IMG/VR virus record: IMGVR_UViG_3300044647_002327 | Location: 1-21,501 of that record | Length of the DNA stretch: 21,501 nt | Source: a virus | Direction: 5' to 3' (one strand) | Shown: piece after piece, positions 1 to 6,408 of the stretch | Numbering within the stretch: position 1 is the first letter of the stretch | Layout: each line of letters starts with the position of its first letter | Made by a program: the position numbers and the translations under genes | Notes under the pieces: model-generated | Told to the model about the DNA's origin: nothing | What the model saw: only the letters and a program-made list of their open reading frames with translations | The model's database searches: none

Positions 1-288
1 TTTAATTTCTTCGTCAGTAGCCTGACAAATTAAAATTCCTTTTTTAAGCATAGTTTCACGCCACCCATAATATGTTTTGTAATCCTCTGCAACGTTAATC
101 CCTGCGGTTTTTAAATCTTCAGCCGTTATTTTTTGCCAATCTGTGGGGTTATTTGACTCTGTAAATTTTTGTAGAAACAGTCCTGCTAAAATATAGTGGT
201 TTAATAACTTATATTTTTTGCCCTTTAAAAAAACACCAAACGTTTGATAATTCTTCCTTTGGTCGTCTTTTTTCTTCTTGTATATCAT
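1..288 (-). CDS. Hypothetical protein, N-terminal part, cut by the left window edge
   Basis: A leftward open frame begins at the ATG at 288-286 and stays open for 96 codons to the first base of the window, so its C-terminus is not visible. The start is supported by AAGGA a few bases upstream and by a TTGAAA-17-TAATAT promoter at 321-349. The N-terminus is lysine-rich (IYKKKKDDQRKN). The rest (DWQKITAEDLKTAGI, then YYGWRETMLKKGIL) has the helix and short-strand pattern of a winged-helix domain, but I do not recognise the family. It sits next to a cluster of TTCGACA repeats and diverges from the early operon, a position where phages often keep a repressor or a replication initiator. That role is inference from position only. 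Confidence 0.7.
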   Translation of the reverse strand, partial: MIYKKKKDDQRKNYQTFGVFLKGKKYKLLNHYILAGLFLQKFTESNNPTDWQKITAEDLKTAGINVAEDYKTYYGWRETMLKKGILICQATDEEIK

Positions 289-320
289 GATGATTCCTTT
301 CAAGTTTTTCTAACTGTCCA

Positions 321-349
321 ATATTAGAAATATAATTGTCTTGTTTCAA
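321..349 (-). promoter_or_regulatory. Leftward sigma70-type promoter for the gene ending at 288
   Basis: Read on the minus strand, TTGAAA (349-344) is followed after exactly 17 bases by TAATAT (326-321). The predicted start would give a leader of about 25 bases before the ribosome binding site and the ATG at 288. Confidence 0.55.
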
Positions 350-352
350 GTG

Positions 353-367
353 GTTAATTTCATTAAC
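353..367. promoter_or_regulatory. GTTAAT-TTC-ATTAAC inverted repeat, operator candidate
   Basis: This is a perfect inverted repeat with 6-bp arms and a 3-bp centre, four bases upstream of the -35 box of the leftward promoter. The position suits an activator or repressor site. No binding protein can be assigned. Confidence 0.35.
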
Positions 368-381
368 GAAAATAAAATGAC

Positions 382-543
382 TTCGACAGAAATAGTTAGC
401 ATAAAATATAGAAAAATGTCAATTCTTCGACGCAACTTCGGTGTCGAAATTCGACAGCTCGTTTTTTTGCGTCTGTAACCCGTTGATTTCGTTAAGGCAC
501 GCCTCGACAATTCTTCGACAGACCCTTCGACAATTCTTCGACA
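382..543 (+). repeat. TTCGACA repeat cluster, iteron- or operator-like
   Basis: TTCGACA or a one-base variant occurs at 382, 425 (TTCGACG), 450, 503 (CTCGACA), 514, 526 and 537, all on the plus strand. One inverted copy, TGTCGAA, lies at 442-448. The last four starts are spaced 11, 12 and 11 bp, about one helical turn. They form two identical 17-bp blocks (504-520 and 527-543) with a 23-bp period. Repeats phased on one face of the helix are typical of cooperative binding sites such as replication iterons or multi-site repressor operators. Confidence 0.6.
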
Positions 544-905
544 ACCTACTAGTCGGTCATTTTTTTTTCGTCTTACTGCGCCTAAGAGAAGTCGCTTTCT
601 TTGTTACTTTAATTTTACCTGTATTCTGTCAGATCTTTCTGTCAACACGCTCAATCGCCGCTTTTGCTTCTTTTTCTCGCTATGGAGGCTACCGCCCCCG
701 CTCGTAAACCCTTGCCCCCACTAGGGGCTACAGGTTTTTTAAAACCATTTAGAAGCCCATTAAGACCCTTCAAATGAGAAAAACGACATAATGCAAGCCA
801 CGAAGCAAACCCCTTCTTAAAATTAAAATAAACCCCATAATTTTAATTTTTTGTTTTAGCTATTAAAGAGGCAAAGTAAAAATATTATTTTTTAAGTCAC
901 AAAGA
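544..905. other. Non-coding stretch with weak hairpins, no convincing gene
   Basis: I see no supported gene here. There is a GCCCC/GGGGC hairpin at 714-728 with a 5-bp stem and 5-base loop, followed by the palindrome GGTTTTTTAAAACC at 735-748. The pair could be a weak transcription stop but lacks a proper U-tract after the stem. From about 810 the sequence becomes very AT-rich, leading into the promoter of the rightward operon. Confidence 0.4.
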
Positions 906-969
906 AGTCACGTTGACAAAATTTATTTTGCATATTAATAACTTCACAGGTCACGAATAAGAACCGTGA
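894..969 (+). promoter_or_regulatory. Promoter and GTCAC repeat sites for the first rightward operon
   Basis: TTGACA at 913-918 is followed after 17 bases by TAATAA at 936-941, a good -35 with a mediocre -10. AAGTCAC is repeated at 894-900 and 905-911, just upstream of the -35. GTCAC occurs again at 950-954, where TCACG and CGTGA (951-955 and 965-969) form an inverted repeat around the expected transcription start. The arrangement suggests a regulated promoter for the gene starting at 1006. Confidence 0.5.
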
Positions 970-1005
970 TTGAAAAATAATTAGAACTACAGAAAAGGAA
1001 TTATC

Positions 1006-1686
1006 ATGTCGTACTTTTGCAAACCAAAACATGTTTCTCAAAAAACAATTAATGACAAACTTTATATATATGCCCCATTTAATCTATCTGCAAATAAAAA
1101 ATATAAAACTAGAGGTGGAAATTGGAACGCTAGTTTAAGAGCTTGGGAGTTTAATTCATTAGATAGTGATAAAGTGAATAAATTACTTGATTCTATTTTT
1201 GGAGAAAATGGAACAGAAAATGAAATTGAATATGTCTCCTTAAAATTAAAGGGCGAACGTTTATGCGGTAATTATGCTGATTTTGTATTAACAGGTAGGA
1301 AAATAGTAGAAAGAAAAGAAAGAAATTCTGAAGTTTCCCTTGATAGCCAAGCAATACTATTAAATGGTGTCTATGATAGGTCTGGCGGTTCCGTAGCTAA
1401 TCCAAAAATAACAGGCAAAGACGTTCAATTATTGTTAAGATATTTTCCAAAAAAATTAATTGAATCGATTAAAAAAGATTTTGAAAATGAAAATTTAGAA
1501 CTTGAAATAGACGAAGAAGACACTAAAAAAATTTCGGATTCAATGAATAAAACAGCACAAGAAAAACATGTAATTGCTAAAAATGAAAATGAAAATTTCG
1601 AAGAAAAATACAATAAGTTACTTATAGAACATAACGCCCTTTTAAATAAGATGAATGAAATAAAAAGTTTAATTAATACTTTTTAA
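1006..1686 (+). CDS. Hypothetical phage protein with an N-terminal GGxW motif and C-terminal coiled coil
   Basis: A 226-residue protein, ATG start preceded by AAAAGGAATTATC. Residues about 20-50 carry the pattern YAPFN...KYKTRGGNWN...RAWEF. This resembles the short 'K..GG.W......W.F' motif of HARP-like (SMARCAL1-type) modules and of many phage and plasmid hypothetical proteins, so a DNA-processing role is possible but unproven. Residues about 80-150 form a second beta-rich segment including NGVYDRSGGSVANPKI. The last about 60 residues are Lys/Glu/Asn-rich and look like a coiled coil. It is the first gene of the early rightward operon and lies directly behind the promoter at 913-941. No catalytic residues are apparent. 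Confidence 0.75.
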   Translation: MSYFCKPKHVSQKTINDKLYIYAPFNLSANKKYKTRGGNWNASLRAWEFNSLDSDKVNKLLDSIFGENGTENEIEYVSLKLKGERLCGNYADFVLTGRKIVERKERNSEVSLDSQAILLNGVYDRSGGSVANPKITGKDVQLLLRYFPKKLIESIKKDFENENLELEIDEEDTKKISDSMNKTAQEKHVIAKNENENFEEKYNKLLIEHNALLNKMNEIKSLINTF

Positions 1687-1709
1687 GTTAAAATAGGAAA
1701 TATAAAGTA

Positions 1710-2156
1710 ATGCTTTCCCATAAAGATTTCACGGAAGAATATGAAAAGAATATCAGGGCTTTTATGAGTGCTTTAGCAAGACTTGAAATTAAAAATTCAA
1801 AGCGGATTGCAAGATTTTTAATTAAAAAGTTTTCAGAAGAATTTAACAATATCAGATTTAATAGTGTGAAAATAACTCAATTCGAGTGGCTAAATGAAAC
1901 GGAGTACAACACAAGCTACAAAAATTTTGATGAGTTTATCGAAGAATTAATAGCTAAAAATGTTATTGTTTGCTTTGATAAAAATGATATTTTTTCCCCT
2001 CAATATAATATGGGGGAAGTAACTAGAAAGTATATCGATGTTGCGGATTGGCTTAATATTCCAAAAAAAATAAGTTTGCTTGAAAACGAATTAAACAAAA
2101 TGGCAACAAAAAAAGACTTAGAATATTTAGTAAATTCAGTTATAAAAAGAGACTAA
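1710..2156 (+). CDS. Hypothetical protein
   Basis: A 148-residue acidic/lysine-rich protein that I do not recognise. It starts 23 bases after the preceding stop, behind a weak TAGGAAA ribosome binding site. It appears fully soluble, with no signal peptide or membrane segment. Residues about 40-95 (IKKFSEEFNNIRF, then FDEFIEELIAKNVIVCF) alternate helix and strand as in small winged-helix domains. The C-terminal about 35 residues (LLENELNKMATKKDLEYLV) look like a short coiled coil. Spacing and orientation place it in one operon with its neighbours. Confidence 0.7.
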   Translation: MLSHKDFTEEYEKNIRAFMSALARLEIKNSKRIARFLIKKFSEEFNNIRFNSVKITQFEWLNETEYNTSYKNFDEFIEELIAKNVIVCFDKNDIFSPQYNMGEVTRKYIDVADWLNIPKKISLLENELNKMATKKDLEYLVNSVIKRD

Positions 2157-2158
2157 AA

Positions 2159-2551
2159 ATGAATACAGAACAAAATTACGTTGTACAAGAAAAACAGTTT
2201 AAAAAATTAGACGAAGATTTTGGTTTCTATGAATACGAAACTAGATTTATTATCTGCCAACCTGATGGGACTTTAATAGACGATGCGCAAGGATACGGGT
2301 ACAAAACAGCACAAGCAGCTCATAAAGCTCACTGGTTTAAAAATAAAGGTGGAAAAGAAAAGATAGATTTAACAAAAAAACAAGCTAATGTTTTTTGGAA
2401 GAAAAACAAAAAGTTTGGTGATGAATTAAGAGATTATTTAGAATCAAATTGGAAAAGAGAAATCCCCAATAAAGAGATAGAAGAGTATGCTAAAGAAAAA
2501 AATATAATTGGGTTTTCTCCTAAATTTTTGGAATACTTATTTAGATATTAA
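2159..2551 (+). CDS. Hypothetical protein with an aromatic, glycine-rich central motif
   Basis: A 130-residue basic protein whose ATG lies two bases after the preceding stop, so it is probably translationally coupled (no strong Shine-Dalgarno). The N-terminal half has two beta strands and the motif DDAQGYGYKTAQAAHKAHWF. A 'G-Y-G-[FY]-[KR]-[TS]...A..A' pattern of this kind recurs in small phage and plasmid proteins of unknown function. The C-terminal half is helical and lysine-rich, which would suit nucleic-acid binding. No enzymatic motif is visible. Confidence 0.7.
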   Translation: MNTEQNYVVQEKQFKKLDEDFGFYEYETRFIICQPDGTLIDDAQGYGYKTAQAAHKAHWFKNKGGKEKIDLTKKQANVFWKKNKKFGDELRDYLESNWKREIPNKEIEEYAKEKNIIGFSPKFLEYLFRY

Positions 2552-2607
2552 ATTGAAAAACTTTGTAAAATAAAAACACAATTATATTTTAGCAGGGAGG
2601 CTATAAA

Positions 2608-3405
2608 ATGAAATTAAAATCTATTCTAACATTATTTTCTATTGCAATTATTTCTACCTCTATCATTTCATGCAAAGGCAAAGATGGTGAAGATGGTAAA
2701 AAAATATTTGAAAAAGAAGTGCCCGTTTATATTCCACCTAAAAACGGTCAAGATGGAAAAGATGGTTTGAATGGCCGAGACGGTAAAGACGGTTTAAATG
2801 GTAAAGACGGAGTAGACGGTTTAAATGGCGTTAACGGAATAGATGGTTTAAATGGTAAGGATGGTAAAGATGGGATAAGTTATTCTGAATTTTTAGATCT
2901 AAAAAATTCTTTAGAAGCCCTCTCACTTAAAGTAAATGCTTTTGACCCTCCTACTTTTTCAGCTCCCGAAAACACAAATAAAGAAGAAATCGAAGTTAGA
3001 AATGAAATGCACAGAAACCTTTTAGATTTAAGGACTGAATTACAGACCGCAATTAGGAAATCAAAAGAAAGCACAACGCTTGAACAAAGCGAGAAATTGG
3101 CTCAACTTTCTGGTTCTTTGGAAAGAGTTACTGAAACATTAAATTCATTAATTGATATGGTTACATCGTCTGATTATTTATCAAAATATGCAACTTTAGA
3201 TAGAGTAAAAACAATCGAGGAACATTTAAGAACAGCTATCAATGCAATTAATATTTTAAAGAATCCTGAAAAAGCAAAATGCTTTAGTAAAAAACCTGAA
3301 GATAAACAATTTAAATATTCAGAGGAATGTACAAAATTAATGCAGGACGTTGTTAACGATAGAAACAAAAAACCTATTCCAAATTTGCCAGAAAATGAGG
3401 TGTAA
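2608..3405 (+). CDS. Predicted lipoprotein with collagen-like Gly-X-Y repeats
   Basis: A 265-residue protein behind a strong GGGAGG ribosome binding site. Residues 1-21 are a hydrophobic signal peptide ending in a lipobox (IIS-C), so Cys22 should be lipidated and the mature protein anchored in a membrane. Glycine occurs at every third position from residue 47 to 89, with triplets such as GKD, GLN and GVD, a collagen-like tract able to trimerise. Residues about 95-215 are heptad-like coiled coil. The last about 40 residues are Lys/Glu-rich with two cysteines. Mature Gly-X-Y proteins in phages are usually tail fibres, but this one is a lipoprotein in the early region. A cell-surface 'moron' function, such as superinfection exclusion or host-surface modification, is an inference. 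Confidence 0.85.
   Translation: MKLKSILTLFSIAIISTSIISCKGKDGEDGKKIFEKEVPVYIPPKNGQDGKDGLNGRDGKDGLNGKDGVDGLNGVNGIDGLNGKDGKDGISYSEFLDLKNSLEALSLKVNAFDPPTFSAPENTNKEEIEVRNEMHRNLLDLRTELQTAIRKSKESTTLEQSEKLAQLSGSLERVTETLNSLIDMVTSSDYLSKYATLDRVKTIEEHLRTAINAINILKNPEKAKCFSKKPEDKQFKYSEECTKLMQDVVNDRNKKPIPNLPENEV
2764..2871 (+). repeat. Four tandem 27-bp units coding the collagen-like tract
   Basis: Four in-frame units start at 2764, 2791, 2818 and 2845, each opening with GGTTT[AG]AATGG and coding for nine residues (GLNGRDGKD, GLNGKDGVD, GLNGVNGID, GLNGKDGKD). The units differ mainly in their second half. Such DNA-level repetition indicates expansion by slippage or unequal recombination, so the repeat number may vary between strains. 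Confidence 0.85.
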
Positions 3406-3406
3406 C

Positions 3407-3751
3407 ATGAATTTTGATTATCAATTGCCTGAAGATACACACGAGAACAGACAAAGAGATATGGTTTACCCCACTAGAATTTTAAACAATTTGGGAGGAG
3501 GAAACTTTATTGTAATGACAGACGCAACAAACATGGCTTTTACCAGAAACACTCTTGAGTTTTTTATACCTAAAAATATTTCTGAAGCAAACAAAATTGT
3601 AATCACCTACAACGAAAATGTAGATAGATATTTAATGTATTTTGTTAAGCACGATAAGCTTAAATCAGAAGTAATAAAACAAGAATTGAATTTAAAAGGC
3701 AGCGAATTAAGAGATAAATTTGAAACTAATACCCAACTTTCTACCCGTTAA
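3407..3751 (+). CDS. Hypothetical protein
   Basis: A 114-residue protein. I chose the ATG at 3407, which lies one base after the lipoprotein stop codon and behind GAGGT at 3397-3401. Earlier in-frame starts would lie inside the lipoprotein gene. The N-terminus is acidic and polar (MNFDYQLPEDTHENRQRD), followed by a beta-rich centre with a triple glycine (NNLGGGNFIVMTD) and a helical, charged C-terminus. No signal peptide or membrane segment is present. I do not recognise the family. It is the last gene of the early rightward operon, followed by a hairpin at 3757-3786. Confidence 0.65.
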   Translation: MNFDYQLPEDTHENRQRDMVYPTRILNNLGGGNFIVMTDATNMAFTRNTLEFFIPKNISEANKIVITYNENVDRYLMYFVKHDKLKSEVIKQELNLKGSELRDKFETNTQLSTR

Positions 3752-3756
3752 AACAA

Positions 3757-3786
3757 GAAAGCCCCGGCTTTTAGACTAGGGCTTTC
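3757..3786 (+). terminator. Hairpin after the early operon
   Basis: GAAAGCCC (3757-3764) pairs perfectly with GGGCTTTC (3779-3786) around a 14-base loop. It begins five bases after the stop codon at 3749-3751. The stem is followed by GAGTAAG rather than a T-run, so it would be an atypical intrinsic terminator or an mRNA 3'-end stabiliser. Confidence 0.5.
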
Positions 3787-3935
3787 GAGTAAGAACTACA
3801 GAACAAAAAACTCTATCGAAGAATCTATCTGTAACCCCTTGTAACTGCCACAAAAAAATACCCAAGTCAAAATCTTCCTGTAAAAAACTTTTAACTGGCT
3901 AAAAATAAAAAGCTTAACTTTTTCGAGTCAAAAAC

Positions 3936-3965
3936 TTGACAGGTGAATAGTTTTACCTGTAAAAT
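3936..3965 (+). promoter_or_regulatory. Strong promoter with an ACAGGT-N10-ACCTGT operator
   Basis: TTGACA (3936-3941) and TAAAAT (3960-3965) are separated by 18 bases. A 6-bp-arm inverted repeat, ACAGGT at 3939-3944 and ACCTGT at 3955-3960, sits across the spacer and touches both boxes, the classic layout for repression by a dimeric regulator. The block starting CCTGTAAAA at 3956-3977 is repeated with a few changes at 3877-3898, so a second upstream site may exist. It should drive the genes from 4031 onward, including bet. Confidence 0.6.
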
Positions 3966-4030
3966 ATTTTTAACTAGTGAAAGTAAGAACGTCATTAGTG
4001 AACAAAACACTTTATCGGAGGTATACCCCT

Positions 4031-4273
4031 ATGTTTACAAATTCAGAAATCAATTATTATTACGCTAAGTTAATGGCCGCTAGAGCAATTGGCGAATGCT
4101 ACCAAAACGATTTAGCTTACAAATTAGGCACTGATAGAACAATAGCGCATTCTGTGGCCGTAGCTTTAAAAGTTCCGTTTAAAACAACAAATACAATGTA
4201 CGGTTTAAGACTTAAATATGATGTGGAATTATGGCAACAAAAGCAAAGACTAGCTAAAGTTAATGCGTCGTAA
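4031..4273 (+). CDS. Small helix-turn-helix protein
   Basis: An 80-residue protein. The ATG at 4031 is preceded by GGAGG (4017-4021) at good spacing. Upstream in-frame GTG codons lack such a site. Residues about 23-50 (NDLAYKLGTDRTIAHSVAVALKVP) have the spacing of a helix-turn-helix. The same '[LV]A..L......a...L.[VI]P' pattern occurs in the small proteins at 5402 and 10399. It is the first gene behind the operator-bearing promoter and lies just upstream of bet, so a transcriptional regulator or excisionase-like role is plausible. Confidence 0.65.
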   Translation: MFTNSEINYYYAKLMAARAIGECYQNDLAYKLGTDRTIAHSVAVALKVPFKTTNTMYGLRLKYDVELWQQKQRLAKVNAS

Positions 4274-4320
4274 TGCTCATTAACACATAATTTTAACACA
4301 TACGGAAAAGGAATTTCCCC

Positions 4321-5358
4321 ATGACAGTAGTAAGAAAACCCGTTAATAAATATACAATAAAACCCACAGAAATTAAAATCCCTGCTGTTTCCACAGGAGC
4401 AACAGAAACAGCAATAACAGCAACATCAAACGAAACCCTAGAACGTCTTGCGCAATATGGATTCGATAGGGCTAGAGTTGAGCTTATCAAAGACCAGATT
4501 GCAAAAGGAGCTACCGACTTAGAATTAGAAATGTTCCTCATGACGTGCCAAAGAACAGGATTAGACCCATTTTCGAGACAAGTTTATATGATAAGACGCT
4601 GGAATAAAGACGCTACAACAAAAGATAAAAAAATAGCTACGATTCAAATATCAATTGATGGATTTAGAGCCATAGCAAGCGCACATCCCGATTATGCAGG
4701 CCAAACACCAACATTATTTTGCGGTAAGGATGGGATCTGGAAAGAAGTTTGGACAGGCGACGCTAGCAAAGGCGAGTTTCCTTATGCTGCTAAAGTAGGA
4801 GTTTATCGCAAAGGATTCGAGGCTCCCACTTACGCCATCGCTAAATGGGATTCTTACGTACAAACTTTTGATAATAAAGAAGAAAAAATTAAAAACGAAG
4901 TTTCCCCAATGTGGCGCAAGTTTCCTGAGTTGATGCTTGGCAAGTGTGGCGAGGCTTTAGCTCTTCGTAAAGCCTTTCCAAAGGAACTTTCTGGCTATTA
5001 TGCACCCGAAGAAATGGCTCAAGCTAACAATGTGATAGAGGTTGAATCAAGCCCTGTAAAAGCAATTAGCGAGCATGTAACGGCCGTTAAAACCGCTCCA
5101 GTAGCCCTTGCTGCTCCTGCTTCTACTCAAGCCCCTAAAGCTGAACTGGAATCAGATAAAGAACCTTACACGGGCAAAGACAACCATAGAGAAATTTTTA
5201 AAGACCTTATGGCGCAATTAAAATGTGTAAAAAATTGCAAGACCTCAGAAGAAAAAGCCCCGATTTACAAGGCTTTTAATGAAAAAAGTATGGGGGTGCC
5301 CCTATGTTTTTTGGAGGAGCATTTGAAGAATCTTGACGAAGAGGCAATGCACGCATAA
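4321..5358 (+). CDS. bet: Phage recombination protein Bet (RecT/Red-beta superfamily single-strand annealing protein)
   Basis: A 345-residue protein in the cytoplasmic family that anneals complementary single-stranded DNA during phage recombination. Family signatures are clear: LDPFSRQVYMIRRW from residue 81, ATIQISIDGFRAIA about 20 residues later, and GKCGEALALRKAFPKELSGYYAPEEM at about 206-231, the most conserved block of Bet proteins. At 345 residues it exceeds lambda Bet (261). The extra length is a threonine/alanine-rich N-terminus of about 40 residues and a C-terminal Ala/Pro-rich linker plus a short helical tail. The ATG is preceded by AAGGA. No partner exonuclease or single-strand binding protein is recognisable next to it. 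Confidence 0.93.
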   Translation: MTVVRKPVNKYTIKPTEIKIPAVSTGATETAITATSNETLERLAQYGFDRARVELIKDQIAKGATDLELEMFLMTCQRTGLDPFSRQVYMIRRWNKDATTKDKKIATIQISIDGFRAIASAHPDYAGQTPTLFCGKDGIWKEVWTGDASKGEFPYAAKVGVYRKGFEAPTYAIAKWDSYVQTFDNKEEKIKNEVSPMWRKFPELMLGKCGEALALRKAFPKELSGYYAPEEMAQANNVIEVESSPVKAISEHVTAVKTAPVALAAPASTQAPKAELESDKEPYTGKDNHREIFKDLMAQLKCVKNCKTSEEKAPIYKAFNEKSMGVPLCFLEEHLKNLDEEAMHA

Positions 5359-5364
5359 CAGGCA

Positions 5365-5382
5365 GGCAGTCAATTGACTGCC
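5365..5382. promoter_or_regulatory. Perfect 18-bp palindrome between bet and the next gene
   Basis: GGCAGTCAATTGACTGCC is a perfect palindrome in the 43-base gap between the bet stop and the ATG at 5402. Without a T-run it is a poor terminator. It could be an operator or an RNA hairpin that reduces read-through. A regulator dimer is the more natural reader of a spacer-free palindrome. Confidence 0.45.
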
Positions 5383-5401
5383 CCATAGAAAAGGGGAGTA
5401 A

Positions 5402-5626
5402 ATGGGATTTAAAGAGGCATTAAAGATGCAACGAGCAAAAATTTTAAAAGAGTGTGACAAAGATGAACTAAAAACATCAGAGCTTGCGGAAGTTTTAAAA
5501 TGCACAAAAATAACAGCTAGATTAGCAGCAAGTGAGTTAAAAATACCGTCAAGAGTTGAACCTTGCAGATATGGGGAACAGCGAATTTATTTAATAAAAG
5601 AATGGAAAGAAACTTACAAAGATTAA
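5402..5626 (+). CDS. Small helix-turn-helix protein
   Basis: A 74-residue protein behind a GGGGAG ribosome binding site. Residues about 23-49 (TSELAEVLKCTKITARLAASELKIPS) form a helix-turn-helix. The tail 'YGEQRIYLIKEWKETYKD' resembles the end of excisionase- or MerR-like folds, where a strand pair and helix follow the recognition helix. It is related in pattern and ending (WK...KD) to the protein at 10399. It overlaps the convergent gene by four bases. Regulator or excisionase are both possible; no integrase is seen in the window. Confidence 0.65.
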   Translation: MGFKEALKMQRAKILKECDKDELKTSELAEVLKCTKITARLAASELKIPSRVEPCRYGEQRIYLIKEWKETYKD

Positions 5627-5635
5627 TTAATCTTT
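5618..5635. terminator. Bidirectional terminator between convergent genes
   Basis: AAAGATTAATTAATCTTT is a perfect palindrome spanning both stop codons of the convergent genes and followed on the plus strand by three more T. On either strand it gives an A/T stem ending in a U-run. The A/T-only stem is weak, so efficiency is uncertain. Confidence 0.45.
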
Positions 5636-6069
5636 TTTAATCGTACCAAGTTATCTTTTATTTCTAAGTTATATTCAGGTCTAGAATTTATTGCTGTCTT
5701 TTTTTCTATAATTTTTGGGATATCTGCTAAATGTTTTTCCGCTCTTGATCGTGCTTCTTTTGCAAGTGTATCTTCAACTGGTTTTAAATAGATAAGCCAT
5801 TCTTGCTCGTTCCAGTATTTATTTCCTGCTTGCTGTTCACAAAGAAATCTAGCTAATAAATTTACAAAATTAATTGCGTGTTGTTCCGTATTATCAAACA
5901 GTTCTTTTGCTTCTGTTTCTGTAAAACCACTCTCTTTTTCTAAAATTGCTTTAATTACCGTATTTTCAAAAACTTCAAGCCAATTATCAAAAGTTTCGTT
6001 TTCACATGCTTTGTGAATAGAGCTTAAATAGTATAAATGATCGGGTAATTTAGGTAAAAATGTTCTCAT
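5623..6069 (-). CDS. Hypothetical protein
   Basis: A 148-residue, mostly helical, acidic protein read leftward from the ATG at 6069. I do not recognise it. The N-terminus has aromatic residues (FLPKLPDHLYYL). The centre has long amphipathic helices (TETEAKELFDNTEQHAINFVNLLARFL) and the C-terminus is basic. No signal peptide or transmembrane segment is present. It stands alone between two convergent units, with its own promoter candidate (6112-6140). This position and single-gene arrangement are common for phage accessory or regulatory genes, but no function can be inferred. Confidence 0.6.
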   Translation of the reverse strand: MRTFLPKLPDHLYYLSSIHKACENETFDNWLEVFENTVIKAILEKESGFTETEAKELFDNTEQHAINFVNLLARFLCEQQAGNKYWNEQEWLIYLKPVEDTLAKEARSRAEKHLADIPKIIEKKTAINSRPEYNLEIKDNLVRLKKIN

Positions 6070-6111
6070 AATTCTGTTCTTTTTTTAAGGTTATGGCCAA
6101 AAGCCAATATT

Positions 6112-6140
6112 AGCATAGAGCAAATTTTACAGCCGTGCAA
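6112..6140 (-). promoter_or_regulatory. Leftward promoter candidate for the gene at 5623-6069
   Basis: On the minus strand TTGCAC (6140-6135) is followed after 17 bases by TATGCT (6117-6112). Both boxes match the sigma70 consensus in four of six positions. The predicted leader of about 40 bases precedes the ATG at 6069. Confidence 0.45.
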
Positions 6141-6261
6141 ACAAGCAAAAAAATCTAAATGAAAATAAATTTATCGGCATTGTTATGCTTTGCCTAATAA
6201 CCAAACATTTTTTGTTGAAAAAGTATTTTGTAACAACATCTTGTTGCAAGAGTAAATAATA

Positions 6262-6291
6262 TTGAGGTTTTTGCAGTAACAAAAACCTCAA
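6262..6291. terminator. Perfect 12-bp-stem hairpin downstream of terL
   Basis: TTGAGGTTTTTG (6262-6273) pairs exactly with CAAAAACCTCAA (6280-6291) around a 6-base loop. A second small hairpin, CAACA/TGTTG, lies nearby at about 6233-6245. The gap between terL and the gene at 5623-6069 holds no convincing coding region. The strong hairpin most likely ends leftward transcription of the terminase operon, about 120 bases beyond its stop, although the T-run is poor. A small structured RNA is the alternative. Confidence 0.45.
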
Positions 6292-6408
6292 CTTTAAATT
6301 TAGGACAGAGCATATGCAATGAGTAAAGGATTCGGAAGCTGAAGGCAAGTCACCAGAAAAATTTTTTTTCTAAAACGAAGTAAAATAATTTATAAAAACT
6401 AAAGCATG

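Noticed and set aside
382-543. CRISPR array
   Set aside because: The repeats are only 7-17 bp with 4-6 bp between units and no unique spacers of CRISPR length.
441-707. 88-codon rightward frame over the TTCGACA repeats
   Set aside because: It starts with GTG without a ribosome binding site and its codons are an artefact of the repeat region. The translated peptide (Phe/Leu/Arg-rich) has no protein-like pattern.
613-3961. Shared 11-mer TTTTACCTGTA at 613-623 and 3951-3961 as an operator pair
   Set aside because: Only the second copy sits in an inverted repeat and promoter. The first has no promoter nearby and the match is short.
6127-6348. 73-codon leftward frame downstream of terL
   Set aside because: Its sequence is a hydrophobic/aromatic jumble typical of AT-rich shadow frames. 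It has no ribosome binding site, and the perfect hairpin at 6262-6291 lies inside it.
6305-6360. tRNA or attachment-site remnant
   Set aside because: The less AT-rich patch does not form a cloverleaf or T-arm, and no matching direct repeat was seen elsewhere in the window.
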